From NCBI GenBank assembly GCA_021204045.1, contig JAJQAA010000066.1, forward strand, positions 1-64,000: 64,000 nucleotides of DNA, written 5' to 3'. A program made the translations under genes and the position numbers. The stretch comes from Clostridiales bacterium. Lineage in GTDB: Bacteria > Bacillota > Clostridia > Lachnospirales > Lachnospiraceae. Below, in pieces: positions 36,649-46,086 of this stretch; position 1 is the first letter of the stretch, and every line of letters starts with the position of its first letter. The notes under the pieces were generated by a model, which did no database searches, was not told where the DNA came from, and worked only from the letters and a program-made list of their open reading frames with translations.

Positions 36649-37079
36649 CTCAGTATCTCCCACAAAACATTTCCAACGCCGCAGACTGCCACAAACGGCA
36701 GAAACGGAACCTCCAGCTTTCTCACATCCCGTTTTTTATATAAAAGGTTCCATACATACAGTACAGTTGAAAATAAACCGCACAGAAAAATCCCCATACC
36801 AAGAAGCAGCAGATTGTCACGGAACCCAAGCATCAGACCACTGATCAGAAAAAACAGACCGTCGCCATCGCCGATCGCCCCACCGCTGATCCGGCCGCAG
36901 ACCAGCAATACCGCTCCCAACACGCTTCCTGCCGCCACACTGAACCAGGAAGTCTCTTCAAAAAGACATGCAACAAATGCCAGTACGGAAAATAATACAT
37001 AAACCCACAAATCAATTTGTTTGCGCCGCAGATCCTGCGCCGCCGCCAATATCGCAAACGCCAAAAACATCTCCTTCAT
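36645..37079 (-). CDS. Prepilin peptidase (A24 family)
   Basis: AILAAAQDLRRKQID, GAIGDGDGLFFLISGLMLG. Confidence 0.85.
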   Translation of the reverse strand: MKEMFLAFAILAAAQDLRRKQIDLWVYVLFSVLAFVACLFEETSWFSVAAGSVLGAVLLVCGRISGGAIGDGDGLFFLISGLMLGFRDNLLLLGMGIFLCGLFSTVLYVWNLLYKKRDVRKLEVPFLPFVAVCGVGNVLWEILR

Positions 37080-37114
37080 TTTGTTGTAATCCTTCTCCTT
37101 CCCCGCTTCATCCT

Positions 37115-38044
37115 CTATTTTCCACAATAAGAGCAGGCTCCCAAATACGCCACTTCCGATAATCTTGCCGTCCGTACATAAGCGACAATCGCGCGGCAGT
37201 TCCGGCTTGTATGGTAACGCTCCCCGCTTGGCATAACATAAACAGTTGTGGCTGACACGTCCCTGCACACCGCACACGCATGATATCGTTTCCCACTGCT
37301 GTTGCGCAGTTCCGTTATCTGATCAGCCGCTACCACTTTCAGATCATTGGCCAGATAATGGCAGGTCGGACTCAAATGATAGCGCGTACTGTTTTTTCCC
37401 AGATAGACAATCGTATCCTCACTTGCTCCGGCCTGGCCATCATTCCCATACGTCTTTCCAGGTAAACCAATCCAGGCCCGGCGCGTACAGCCTGCCGTTC
37501 GTATCAGCATCGGAAGCCCCAGTACAGGAAACGGCAACTGAATCCCGTAATCTGCCGTCAAAGCGATCGTCTCTCCATCCTCCAGGATCTGCGATCGCAG
37601 CAGATTCAATCCCCTGACCGCATCCGTATCCACATGTTCGTTCACCTGCAGCTGTGCGTAAACAACCGACGCGCCGCCACTTATGCGATTGACGATCTCT
37701 GTCCCGGAAGAGTCCATCTCAGAAGTGTTGACGGTCTCCCCCGTTTTCAAGGTCTCCGTTACATAGGCATACCGGCTCAGATCCTCACCCACTGCCTCCA
37801 GCGCCGCCTGTATTTTTCGCTCGGTGTCCATTACCTTCAGGGGCAGAATCAGACAGAAGGAGGCAAAGATCAGCAGCGTCAAACTCATTGCAGCTTCCAG
37901 CGTAAGCGAGGCGGACAGGCACGCCTTTTTGCCAGAACGGCGAGGAAAACTGACAGCAATCGTATTTGTTTGCCGCAGAAGGATTCGTACCTGGAGAGTG
38001 GCGTTTCTGATAAATGTTATTTTTTTCGCCCTGGAAAAAGGCAT
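37115..38044 (-). CDS. TadE-like pseudopilin-like protein with repeated small Cys motifs
   Basis: ASLTLEAAMSLTLLIFASFCLILPL N-terminal segment; YHLSPTCHYL, YHACAVC, YHTSRNCRAI, YLGACSYC. Confidence 0.7.
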   Translation of the reverse strand: MPFSRAKKITFIRNATLQVRILLRQTNTIAVSFPRRSGKKACLSASLTLEAAMSLTLLIFASFCLILPLKVMDTERKIQAALEAVGEDLSRYAYVTETLKTGETVNTSEMDSSGTEIVNRISGGASVVYAQLQVNEHVDTDAVRGLNLLRSQILEDGETIALTADYGIQLPFPVLGLPMLIRTAGCTRRAWIGLPGKTYGNDGQAGASEDTIVYLGKNSTRYHLSPTCHYLANDLKVVAADQITELRNSSGKRYHACAVCRDVSATTVYVMPSGERYHTSRNCRAIVAYVRTARLSEVAYLGACSYCGK

Positions 38045-38072
38045 GCCTGTCCGCCTCCCTTCTTCTTCCTTT

Positions 38073-40073
38073 TCAATAAACCCGTTCCACAGAAGTCTCC
38101 ATCGAATACTGGTGCCCGGGCTGACCAAGAAACATTCCCATAAATCCCAATGAAAAAAACACATGCTTCGCCTGTATCCGTTCCAGAAGTCCGATCTGAT
38201 AAACACCGCGGCGCATCCGGAACCCCGGCTGACCCGCACAGATATTCCACTGGATAACGTCCATCATGCGATATTCCTGCCGTACAATCTCATCAGCAAA
38301 CAACAGCACCTTCAGCCAGGAAAGATAATTCAGCCCCCGGTCACCGCCGCCCTCCGGCACCTTTCCGCTCCGACCGATTTCCAACAGCGCGTCCGTATCC
38401 AGCGTCCAATCCTCCGAAGTCTTAATCAGCGGCACCTTTTTTCCGGCAAGCAGGCCACGGACATCCGCCAGCGCCTCGCCAAGCGCCCACACGGAAAGTA
38501 CCAGAAATGTTGTCAGCAATAATAATGGTGAAAAACCTGCAATTCCGGTAATGGCCATCGCCAATGTGCGTGCCTGCTCCCTCTTTTCATTATCAGCAAG
38601 CAGATGTATCAGATTCAATCCTTCCCGTACCGCCAAAAGCCGCGTGACCGCCGTTCCCAGATTGTCCGAATCCGCGCTGTCGCCGCCGATCAGATATTCC
38701 ACCTCATAACAAAGACCAGTCGAACTGTCCACCGTTCCCGTCTCGCTACCTATGCTTTCGCTGTTTTTGCCTTCAATGTTTTTACCTTCGACGCTCTCTT
38801 CATAAGATCGAAAACAGTCAAAAAACTTCCCGCAATATTCATTAACCAGCAGATGATCAATCAGTGATATCGAACGGCCGCCGTCCGTATGAGCTTCTGT
38901 CTGGGATGGAAGCGTGGACATATCCATCGCCAGCCCCGATACGCTCATCCCATCCGGTACAACAAGATAGAGCAGGCCCGAATTATACAGGGATTCCACC
39001 TGATCCAGCAGCCCTTCGGTTTCTTTATCCTTAACACCATGCAAAAAACTCAGCGCACGGATTTCCACCTGCTGAAAATGGCGGATGACCGGTTTCCATA
39101 ATTCGTCCAGATCCGGTCCGTCGCTCTCTTCCTCATCGTCATCATCCTCTTCCCATTCCTCAATAATCCGCTCCACCTCCTGCGCCTCTTCAATCACCTC
39201 CTGTACCAGCGCGATCTGTTCCTTAGCATGATCTGCCAGTGCCTCAACCTCCTGGCGCCGCTGTCCATCTTCGTCCACATAGGATTCGTATTCTTCAATT
39301 TCCTGTTCCAGTTGCCCTCGCACCACATCGCTGCAATCTCCCTTTTCCTCCTCATAAACCGCCCTGCTTGCCTCCAGCTTCTGCGCCAGCTTATCCGCCT
39401 GCTTCCGGTAATTTTCCACCAGACCGGGCATTCGTCCATACTCCGTTTTCAGTTTCTCTGCCACACGCCGAAATCCGCTCCCATCATAGTTTTGAAGATA
39501 AGAAAGTGCTTCCGATTTCAACTGTTGCTTCTTTCCCTGGCTCATGCTGATCGCTTCCAGAGCTTTCTCCAAATCCAGTGCTTCCTGCGCGTGTCCCCGG
39601 TAGCGTTCCGCCACTGTCTTCACCGACGCGGTCTCCTTCACGCCGTCCCAGAGCTGCTGCGCTGTTTCCACCCCAAAATCCAGATCCCACACGCCATATT
39701 TCATGTAATCCAGAATCTCCTGCTCAAGGTACGCTCCGTTTTCCTCCGTCGCCAACCTGCGCAGCTCTGTCTGCACGGAAGTCAGTTCCATCGGATACCA
39801 GTTGTCCGCATCAAAATAATTCTGAAGGAAAGCCGCATAATCCGCTTCCAGTTCATCCTCCGTCTCATATTCCGCAAACAACAATCGATACGAATCCCAC
39901 AATTCCCGATGATATTGACTAAAAACCGAGTCGAGGGCGGAAGCGGAAGCTGTCTGCAGATACCACCTTGCTCCGGCGGTTCGCGCCGATTCCAGCAGCC
40001 CGCAGAGAAGCGCAAATATGCACATCATTACCATACTAATAAATACCGTAACCACTCCGCCCGCTCTTTGCAT
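38073..40073 (-). CDS. DUF5702-like TadG-type envelope protein
   Basis: MQRAGGVVTVFISMVMMCIFALLCGLLESARTAGARWYLQTASASALDSVFSQYHRELWDSYRLLF; coiled-coil middle. Confidence 0.75.
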   Translation of the reverse strand: MQRAGGVVTVFISMVMMCIFALLCGLLESARTAGARWYLQTASASALDSVFSQYHRELWDSYRLLFAEYETEDELEADYAAFLQNYFDADNWYPMELTSVQTELRRLATEENGAYLEQEILDYMKYGVWDLDFGVETAQQLWDGVKETASVKTVAERYRGHAQEALDLEKALEAISMSQGKKQQLKSEALSYLQNYDGSGFRRVAEKLKTEYGRMPGLVENYRKQADKLAQKLEASRAVYEEEKGDCSDVVRGQLEQEIEEYESYVDEDGQRRQEVEALADHAKEQIALVQEVIEEAQEVERIIEEWEEDDDDEEESDGPDLDELWKPVIRHFQQVEIRALSFLHGVKDKETEGLLDQVESLYNSGLLYLVVPDGMSVSGLAMDMSTLPSQTEAHTDGGRSISLIDHLLVNEYCGKFFDCFRSYEESVEGKNIEGKNSESIGSETGTVDSSTGLCYEVEYLIGGDSADSDNLGTAVTRLLAVREGLNLIHLLADNEKREQARTLAMAITGIAGFSPLLLLTTFLVLSVWALGEALADVRGLLAGKKVPLIKTSEDWTLDTDALLEIGRSGKVPEGGGDRGLNYLSWLKVLLFADEIVRQEYRMMDVIQWNICAGQPGFRMRRGVYQIGLLERIQAKHVFFSLGFMGMFLGQPGHQYSMETSVERVY

Positions 40074-40096
40074 ATCGGCTCTTCTCCGTCCTCTCT

Positions 40097-40276
40097 TCAG
40101 TAAACTTCCTGTGACTGCGTATTAATTTCCGTAAAAATATTGTTCAGTAATGTCTGTATCTGACTCTTAAAAATAATTACCAGGCCGATTAAAACCACCA
40201 GAATCAGCACAATCTCAATCACGCCAACTCCGTCTTCCTCTAACAAAAACCTTCTGATCTCCTTTCTCAACTTCAT
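40097..40276 (-). CDS. Flp-type pilin (59 aa), absent from the supplied ORF track
   Basis: MKLRKEIRRFLLEEDGVGVIEIVLILVVLIGLVIIFKSQIQTLLNNIFTEINTQSQEVY; cleavage site EDG/VGVIE with Glu+5; AGGAGG RBS upstream. Confidence 0.88.
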   Translation of the reverse strand: MKLRKEIRRFLLEEDGVGVIEIVLILVVLIGLVIIFKSQIQTLLNNIFTEINTQSQEVY

Positions 40277-40298
40277 ATCCTTCCTCCTTTCGTTCTAT

Positions 40299-41543
40299 TC
40301 AGCCCATTGCCATCATCGCCGGCACCATCATCATTACCATCACAATTCCAAGCATCAGAAACAACGGCAGCAACAGGCGCGTCCCCGCCTCCTTGCCAAG
40401 TCTTCTCGCCAGATTTTTCCGCTGTTCAAACGCGTCTGTCATCTCCGTCTGGAACACTTCCCGCAGATTTTTGGTTCCGGTTCTCCGATTCTGTTCCAGC
40501 AGTGTGCTCAGTTTCCGATACGGCTGCAGTTTGCAGCGCTGCCCAAACTCGCGGTAGGCTTCCGTCTCCGGCATCCCATTTTGCAGTTGGTACAACGTTT
40601 TTTTCATTTCCTCATAAGCGGCACGCGCGGCCCTTTGTCCCCGCTCCCGTTCCGTCTCATAGTCATGTACCATTCGTTCCCAGGCATTGCGGATCGTCAG
40701 GCCCGCTCCTGTCAGTACGACCAGCTTGGAGAGCAGATCGGCGTAGTCCAGCAAAAGCTCCTGCTCCCGCTGTTTCCGGCGTTGCTGATCCGCATTGCGT
40801 TCCCGCAGCCAAAGCAGCACCGCAGACAGAATTCCCAGAAGTAAAATACTCTCATAACCGCCCTGATTCGCATTGCGGTAAGTTAACACGCGACCTGCGA
40901 AGCTCTGCGGCAGTGTAAACAGATCTTCCTCTCTCTGATCTTCCTCCGCTTTTCTCAGCTCGTCGCCAAACTCTTTCAGCAGCGTCTCCTCTTCGCTTCG
41001 TACCGGCGGCAAAAGACGCACCGGCATCTCATACGTTTGCCGCAGCACATTGTAGTTATCCGATATCTGAACGGATAGTCTGACTTCTCCTGGCTCATCT
41101 CCCTCATAATGAACGGTTCCGTCTGCGCCCAGCATTTCCGGATCAGAAGATGTCCAGCGCAACCGCACGCCCTTTTCGCTGATCCGCGACGGCAAAACCA
41201 GATCTTCCCGCACCTCCCACAGCGAAGGATTCGCTCCGCGGATTCGTTCCTCCATACTGTCCATCAGCTCCGCAAATACCGCTTCCGCCTCCTCCTGCGT
41301 GTATCTGCGTGCTTCCACTGTCACGGTCATCTCCACGTCCTCATCTCGAAGCCCTTCCACGACCACTTCATACTCCTGCTGCCCGCTGCCGTAACCTCCG
41401 CGCGCAATCTGTCCGTCGGCAGTCACCGCGCCCTGATCCCGTGCCGTCCATGTCAGTATGCCGTACAACAGCAGGCAGACCGCAATACTGGCTGCCGGTG
41501 CCAGCAGTTCTTTCGCGCTGCCCTTCCTCCACCTCCCAGGCAT
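40299..41543 (-). CDS. TadC-like type II secretion F protein with N-terminal extracytoplasmic Ig-like region
   Basis: T2SSF-like C-terminus (LLSKLVVLTGAGLTIRNAWERMVHDYE, LLEQNRRTGTKNLREVFQTEM); ectodomain RISEKGVRLRWTSSDPEMLGADGTVHYEGDEPGEVRLSVQISDN. Confidence 0.8.
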   Translation of the reverse strand: MPGRWRKGSAKELLAPAASIAVCLLLYGILTWTARDQGAVTADGQIARGGYGSGQQEYEVVVEGLRDEDVEMTVTVEARRYTQEEAEAVFAELMDSMEERIRGANPSLWEVREDLVLPSRISEKGVRLRWTSSDPEMLGADGTVHYEGDEPGEVRLSVQISDNYNVLRQTYEMPVRLLPPVRSEEETLLKEFGDELRKAEEDQREEDLFTLPQSFAGRVLTYRNANQGGYESILLLGILSAVLLWLRERNADQQRRKQREQELLLDYADLLSKLVVLTGAGLTIRNAWERMVHDYETERERGQRAARAAYEEMKKTLYQLQNGMPETEAYREFGQRCKLQPYRKLSTLLEQNRRTGTKNLREVFQTEMTDAFEQRKNLARRLGKEAGTRLLLPLFLMLGIVMVMMMVPAMMAMG

Positions 41544-41622
41544 TCTCTTCCCTCCTCATATAAAACAAATCCTCTACAAAACCAAACTAAAATTACAAAA
41601 TAAATTGTACGGATTAAAAAAT

Positions 41623-42501
41623 TCAGACCTCGATATTCAGAAAATGCTTCGATAACAGATACGACGCCAGATATGTTGCCAGACAGCCGCTCATCAGAAT
41701 ACGCCCAACCATCGTCCGATACATCTGATCAAAAAAACCCGGCGAAGCGCTGTCCACATAAAAAACGATAAAAAACGGAATCAGGTTCATAATTTTCTGC
41801 TCAAATCTTCGTGAAGCCGTCAACGTGGCGATCTCCTCTTTCACCTGCATCTTGTCATGAATGATTTCCGCCGTATGCCGCATGATGCTTCCCAGATCCC
41901 CGCTGCTGCGCTTCGCAACTGCAAACACCTCCGCAAAGCTGTGCACATCCTCCATCCCGCAACGCTTTGCAAACTCATCCAGTGCCCACTCAACCGGCCG
42001 GTTCATGCGAATCTGCTGTACCATGTAGGAAAATTCCCTCACAATCAACCCGTCCTCTCCATACAGGGCAGAAAGCTCCTGCACGCCCGCAGCCAGCGCA
42101 TTCTCAATCGAGTACCCCGCGCTCAACGAGGCTGCCAATATGGTCATCCCTTCCTTAAACTGCCGCGCGAGCTCTTGTCTGCGGTTTTCCAGACGCTTCT
42201 GCCGCTCCCAGACCGCTCCAAGTACAAGTCCCATCGGCAGCATGAGCGCAAACGCGACCAGACTTCGATAAAACGTATACGCCAGCAACGCACAGATCGC
42301 GGTTCCCTGAAGCATTCCAAATACCGCTTCCGGAACACTCAAACGATAACGATCATACCGGATAGCCTGCCGTCCGCAACTTGCTGACTGCGTGCAGTTC
42401 GCCGCACCGGACAAGCTGGCCGCATACCTTTTTTGATTTTGTGTCTCCGGCGGTTTCTTCGAACCGATAGAGCGGGTATAGCTGTATTTCTCCGTTCTCA
42501 T
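41623..42501 (-). CDS. tadB: TadB-like type II secretion F protein
   Basis: ARQFKEGMTILAASLSAGYSIENALAAGVQELSALYGEDGLIVREF, RSSGDLGSIMRHTAEII; start uncertain (possibly TTG near 42335). Confidence 0.85.
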   Translation of the reverse strand: MRTEKYSYTRSIGSKKPPETQNQKRYAASLSGAANCTQSASCGRQAIRYDRYRLSVPEAVFGMLQGTAICALLAYTFYRSLVAFALMLPMGLVLGAVWERQKRLENRRQELARQFKEGMTILAASLSAGYSIENALAAGVQELSALYGEDGLIVREFSYMVQQIRMNRPVEWALDEFAKRCGMEDVHSFAEVFAVAKRSSGDLGSIMRHTAEIIHDKMQVKEEIATLTASRRFEQKIMNLIPFFIVFYVDSASPGFFDQMYRTMVGRILMSGCLATYLASYLLSKHFLNIEV

Positions 42502-43570
42502 ATTCCCCCACCTCGACAATTTCCAGCACCTTCCGGCTCCCGTCACGAAGCCTTCCCAAATGCACCAGTATATCCAGCGCCGACGCGATCTGCCCACGCA
42601 CCGCGGCCAACGGCAGATCCGCAGCCATCAGCGTCATTGTCTCCAGCCTTGAAAGCATGTCCTTCGGACTGTTCCCGTGTCCTGTCGAAAGGCTGCCGGA
42701 ATGTCCGGTATTGAGTGCCTGCAGCATGTCCAGGCACTCCCGCCCTCGCACCTCGCCGACAATAATCCGGTCCGGTCTCATGCGCAGCGAAGCCCGGATC
42801 AGATCACTGATCTCAACCGCTCCCTCCCCCTCCGCGTTGGCGTTACGCGTTTCCAGACGCACCAGATTCGGAACCTGACGAATCTGCAGTTCTGCGGAAT
42901 CCTCGATCGTGACAATCCGCTCGCTTGACGGAATAAACGCAGACATTGCGTTTAAAAAGGAAGTCTTCCCCGATCCAGTTCCTCCGCTGATAAACAGGTT
43001 GTAACCCGCCTTTACCAGCTTCTCGAGGAAATCCGCAGTCTCCTGATTTAATGAACCCACGGCGATCAGCTTTTCTACCGTGATCGGCTCCGGAAATTTC
43101 CGGATCGTCAACACCGGCCCGTCCAGCGCCACCGGCGGCAGCACCACATGAACGCGGGCTCCGTCCGCCAGACGCGCATCCGCGATCGGATGTGAGACAT
43201 TCACCGTCCGGTTGATCCGGCTGACGATCTGCTGAATCATATCCTCAAGCTGTTCCACACTTTCAAAGCTGTGCTCCCAACGGCTGATATGTCCCTGGCT
43301 CTCGATAAAAATGTGATCCTTTCCGTTAACCATAATTTCGGTCACGCCCGGATCGTCCACCAGCTCCTGCAAAATATCCAGGCGCCGAAACGAATCATAC
43401 AGACGGTTCCGCAGCTCCAGCCGATCCCTCAGAGGCAGATACTGTTCTCTCACCACCTCCTCGATCGCCTGATTGATGCAGTCCCTTAATTCCTCCTCAT
43501 CAACCCGGCTGCCATTCTGCAGCTCCCTTCTCAGTCTCTGTTTCAGCTCTTCCAGCATTTCCCGATTCAC
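42353..43570 (-). CDS. tadA: TadA/CpaF secretion ATPase
   Basis: NLFISGGTGSGKTSFLNAMSAFIPSSERIVTIEDSAELQI, GEVRGRECLDMLQALNTGHSGSLSTGHGNSP. Confidence 0.96.
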   Translation of the reverse strand: MNREMLEELKQRLRRELQNGSRVDEEELRDCINQAIEEVVREQYLPLRDRLELRNRLYDSFRRLDILQELVDDPGVTEIMVNGKDHIFIESQGHISRWEHSFESVEQLEDMIQQIVSRINRTVNVSHPIADARLADGARVHVVLPPVALDGPVLTIRKFPEPITVEKLIAVGSLNQETADFLEKLVKAGYNLFISGGTGSGKTSFLNAMSAFIPSSERIVTIEDSAELQIRQVPNLVRLETRNANAEGEGAVEISDLIRASLRMRPDRIIVGEVRGRECLDMLQALNTGHSGSLSTGHGNSPKDMLSRLETMTLMAADLPLAAVRGQIASALDILVHLGRLRDGSRKVLEIVEVGEYENGEIQLYPLYRFEETAGDTKSKKVCGQLVRCGELHAVSKLRTAGYPV

Positions 43571-44577
43571 AGACCGTCTCCTTTATCCATCCCCCGCAAC
43601 AGCTGTCGTGTAAAATCCCCGACCTCGCTCCACAAAAGCTGTTCCACCCAGGCCTCATTCTGCCGGAACACCGCGGGCCGCGGCAGCTTCAGTATATGAA
43701 CCCGTTCCCACAGTCGTCCATGTCCGGATCGTTCCAGTTCTTCCTGCCATTCCTCCATCTTTGCCGCCGAAACTGCGTCCTCCTTCACCGGCGTGTAAAT
43801 CACATCGCAAAGTTCAAGGATATCCTGTTCCCCGCGCAGGAGATGACCAAGGTCACAGATAATGCTCTCATAAATGCCGTCCCCGGCAATCTCCGCTGTC
43901 AGCCTCGCCAGCTCCGCTCCGCGAATCTCCCCCAGATCTTCCGCGCAGGCCGTTGGCGCTATGTAATCCAGACCGCCCCAGTTGTAAACCATCCCCGCAA
44001 TCCGCAGACGATTGTATCCTTCCGTCCGATAATAATAAATCAGGTCCGACAGCGACTGTGAATATCCCGTCCCCATCATCCTCGCAAACCCGGAATAATC
44101 CTCAAAATTCAGATACAGCGCCCGCCCCTCTTTCGCCAGAAGCTGCCCCAGTACCAGGGCAAATCCGGTTTTCCCGCAGCGCCCAATGGGAGAATAGACA
44201 CCGAAAACCGCGCTCTTTTTCAACCCCGGAACTATACCAGGCAAAGGTTCCGCACACACCTGATAGCTGGTCATGACCTCGCGCAGCACTTCCTCAGAAG
44301 ATTGATACTTATAAACGGTCGAATGCTCCCTTTCCGCTGTCGGAGCCTCCCCCAGCCGAACCGTCTGTCCAACCCGGATCCCGTTCAATTCTTCCTCTGC
44401 CACATTGTCACCAACCAGCAGAAGTTCTACCGATTGTTTCTCTGTAAATTCCTTCAGGCGCTCCAGACTGGAAAACGCGACTGCGGTAAACGGTGTCCGA
44501 TCCTTCTGATTGGCAAATTCCGCCAGCCGGTCCGCATAAAACACATCGTTATCGTAAACCGCCATAATCTGCTTCAA
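43567..44577 (-). CDS. CpaE/TadZ-like ParA/MinD-type ATPase with variant P-loop
   Basis: VFGVYSPIGRCGKTGFALVLGQLLAKEG; N-terminal receiver-like region; ATGA coupling with tadA. Confidence 0.75.
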   Translation of the reverse strand: MKQIMAVYDNDVFYADRLAEFANQKDRTPFTAVAFSSLERLKEFTEKQSVELLLVGDNVAEEELNGIRVGQTVRLGEAPTAEREHSTVYKYQSSEEVLREVMTSYQVCAEPLPGIVPGLKKSAVFGVYSPIGRCGKTGFALVLGQLLAKEGRALYLNFEDYSGFARMMGTGYSQSLSDLIYYYRTEGYNRLRIAGMVYNWGGLDYIAPTACAEDLGEIRGAELARLTAEIAGDGIYESIICDLGHLLRGEQDILELCDVIYTPVKEDAVSAAKMEEWQEELERSGHGRLWERVHILKLPRPAVFRQNEAWVEQLLWSEVGDFTRQLLRGMDKGDGL

Positions 44578-45056
44578 AAAATACCCCCTCTCATCATTGC
44601 CATGGAATCCGCGAACAGATACAGATAGGTACCGAGCGCCAGACAGGCTGCCAGCGGAATCGTAGCATCCGACGGCAGCTGTGCCGGGTCACAGTACATT
44701 GTCAGGCCACCACCTGTCACCCATTCATGCACATACGATCGCAGACACTGAAATCGTTCTCCTGCACAACCCGGACGCCGCAACCGCAATAACGCCCAGG
44801 CCGCTCCGATTGCCATTCCGACCACAATCGCACCAAGACCACGCTCCAGGCCAAGATAACCGGCAATTACCGCCATGGTCTTGCCATCCCCGGCGCCCAG
44901 CAGCCGCAGATGAAACAGCAGATACACCGCAATCAGCACCGGCAGCGCCGCAGCGAACAAACGTCCTCGCAGACCAACGCCAAGCAATGCCGCAGCCACC
45001 AGCCCCCGGTTTTTCACCTTTCCGATACACAAATCTGTCCAGCCGGCACTCAACAA
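44574..45056 (-). CDS. Prepilin peptidase (A24 family), second copy
   Basis: LSAGWTDLCIGKVKN and LLGAGDGKTMAVIAGYLG motifs; non-ATG start likely. Confidence 0.8.
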   Translation of the reverse strand: MLSAGWTDLCIGKVKNRGLVAAALLGVGLRGRLFAAALPVLIAVYLLFHLRLLGAGDGKTMAVIAGYLGLERGLGAIVVGMAIGAAWALLRLRRPGCAGERFQCLRSYVHEWVTGGGLTMYCDPAQLPSDATIPLAACLALGTYLYLFADSMAMMRGGIF

Positions 45057-45338
45057 AAATACGCACAGGCATAAATTGGCCAGAATCTCTACAATACCTC
45101 ACCTCTTTTCTGTTCCCGCGCTCACAGCACATGGATAATGCTTCATCATTTAACCTTGACATCATCGCAAATTTACTGGGACAAATATGTTCTTCACAAA
45201 TGCTGAAAAACTGCCGAACGGCTGATATACCCAGAACCTGATTCCCAGAAGGGGAATCGATTGATTCTCATTATGCATGTTCCGGGTGGAAATGTCAATA
45301 GGATTTTTCGAATTTTTTCATGTATACAGTATTCTCGA

Positions 45339-45367
45339 TTGACGTGTCACCGAATCAGTGATAAACT
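45339..45367 (+). promoter_or_regulatory. Sigma-A promoter for the arsR-type gene
   Basis: TTGACG-N17-TAAACT. Confidence 0.65.
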
Positions 45368-45406
45368 GACATTAGTTCAAATTTTTAAACCAAGCAGGAG
45401 GCTCTT

Positions 45407-45730
45407 ATGGCGGACGGCAAGCATTTAGAACAACAATTTCATGACTGCATGCCCTTGTTTATCGCCCTCGGCGACGAAGTCCGCCTTGGTATTATTGAGA
45501 CGCTCACTCATGCGGAGCGAGGCGGTGCCGATCAAGGACTCAACGTCAATGAGATCACGCAGCAGACCAGCCTCTCCCGCCCGGCTGTTTCCCACCATCT
45601 CAAGATACTCCGCGATTCCGGCCTCGTCGAGGTCCGGCGTTGCGGCACCTCCAATTTTTACCGGCTCACGCTCAAGGACAGCACGCGCCGCCTGATGGAT
45701 CTCGGCCGCATGGTTGAAGAAGAATTTTAA
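45407..45730 (+). CDS. ArsR family transcriptional regulator
   Basis: MPLFIALGDEVRLGIIETL, LNVNEITQQTSLSRPAVSHHLKILRDSGLVEVRRCGTSNFY wHTH. Confidence 0.93.
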   Translation: MADGKHLEQQFHDCMPLFIALGDEVRLGIIETLTHAERGGADQGLNVNEITQQTSLSRPAVSHHLKILRDSGLVEVRRCGTSNFYRLTLKDSTRRLMDLGRMVEEEF

Positions 45731-45837
45731 CGAGCTGGGATCCTTTCACAAAGTCCGCATAAATTTCCATTTCCGGAGAATACTAAGCACCAGGCCGCGC
45801 ATTCTGCGGCAAATCTGACCAACCGGGAGTGAATACT

Positions 45838-46086
45838 ATGAGACCAGGATTCTTGTTCTGCAAAAAACAACCGATCTGCCCCTCAGCTGAGCACGCACGT
45901 CTACGTACAGAGATCAACAGCGCCCGACGCCACATGGAGTCGGCACAGAATCATTTCGAGCAGGAAACCGACCCCACGCTGATCGACTGCTACATCTACG
46001 AATTAAATGCCGCTCAGCTGCGTTATCAGTTTCTGCTGCGGCGCTTCAAACGCCTGGAGGAAATTCCTTATGAGTACCTGGTATGA
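45838..46086 (+). CDS. DUF2508/YaaL-like small protein
   Basis: EINSARRHMESAQNHFEQETDPTLIDCYIYELNAAQLRYQFLLRRFK pattern. Confidence 0.7.
   Translation: MRPGFLFCKKQPICPSAEHARLRTEINSARRHMESAQNHFEQETDPTLIDCYIYELNAAQLRYQFLLRRFKRLEEIPYEYLV

Noticed and set aside
39228-40103. 291-aa plus-strand ORF
   Set aside because: Antisense to the coiled-coil region of the DUF5702-like gene, where skewed codons leave the opposite frame open.
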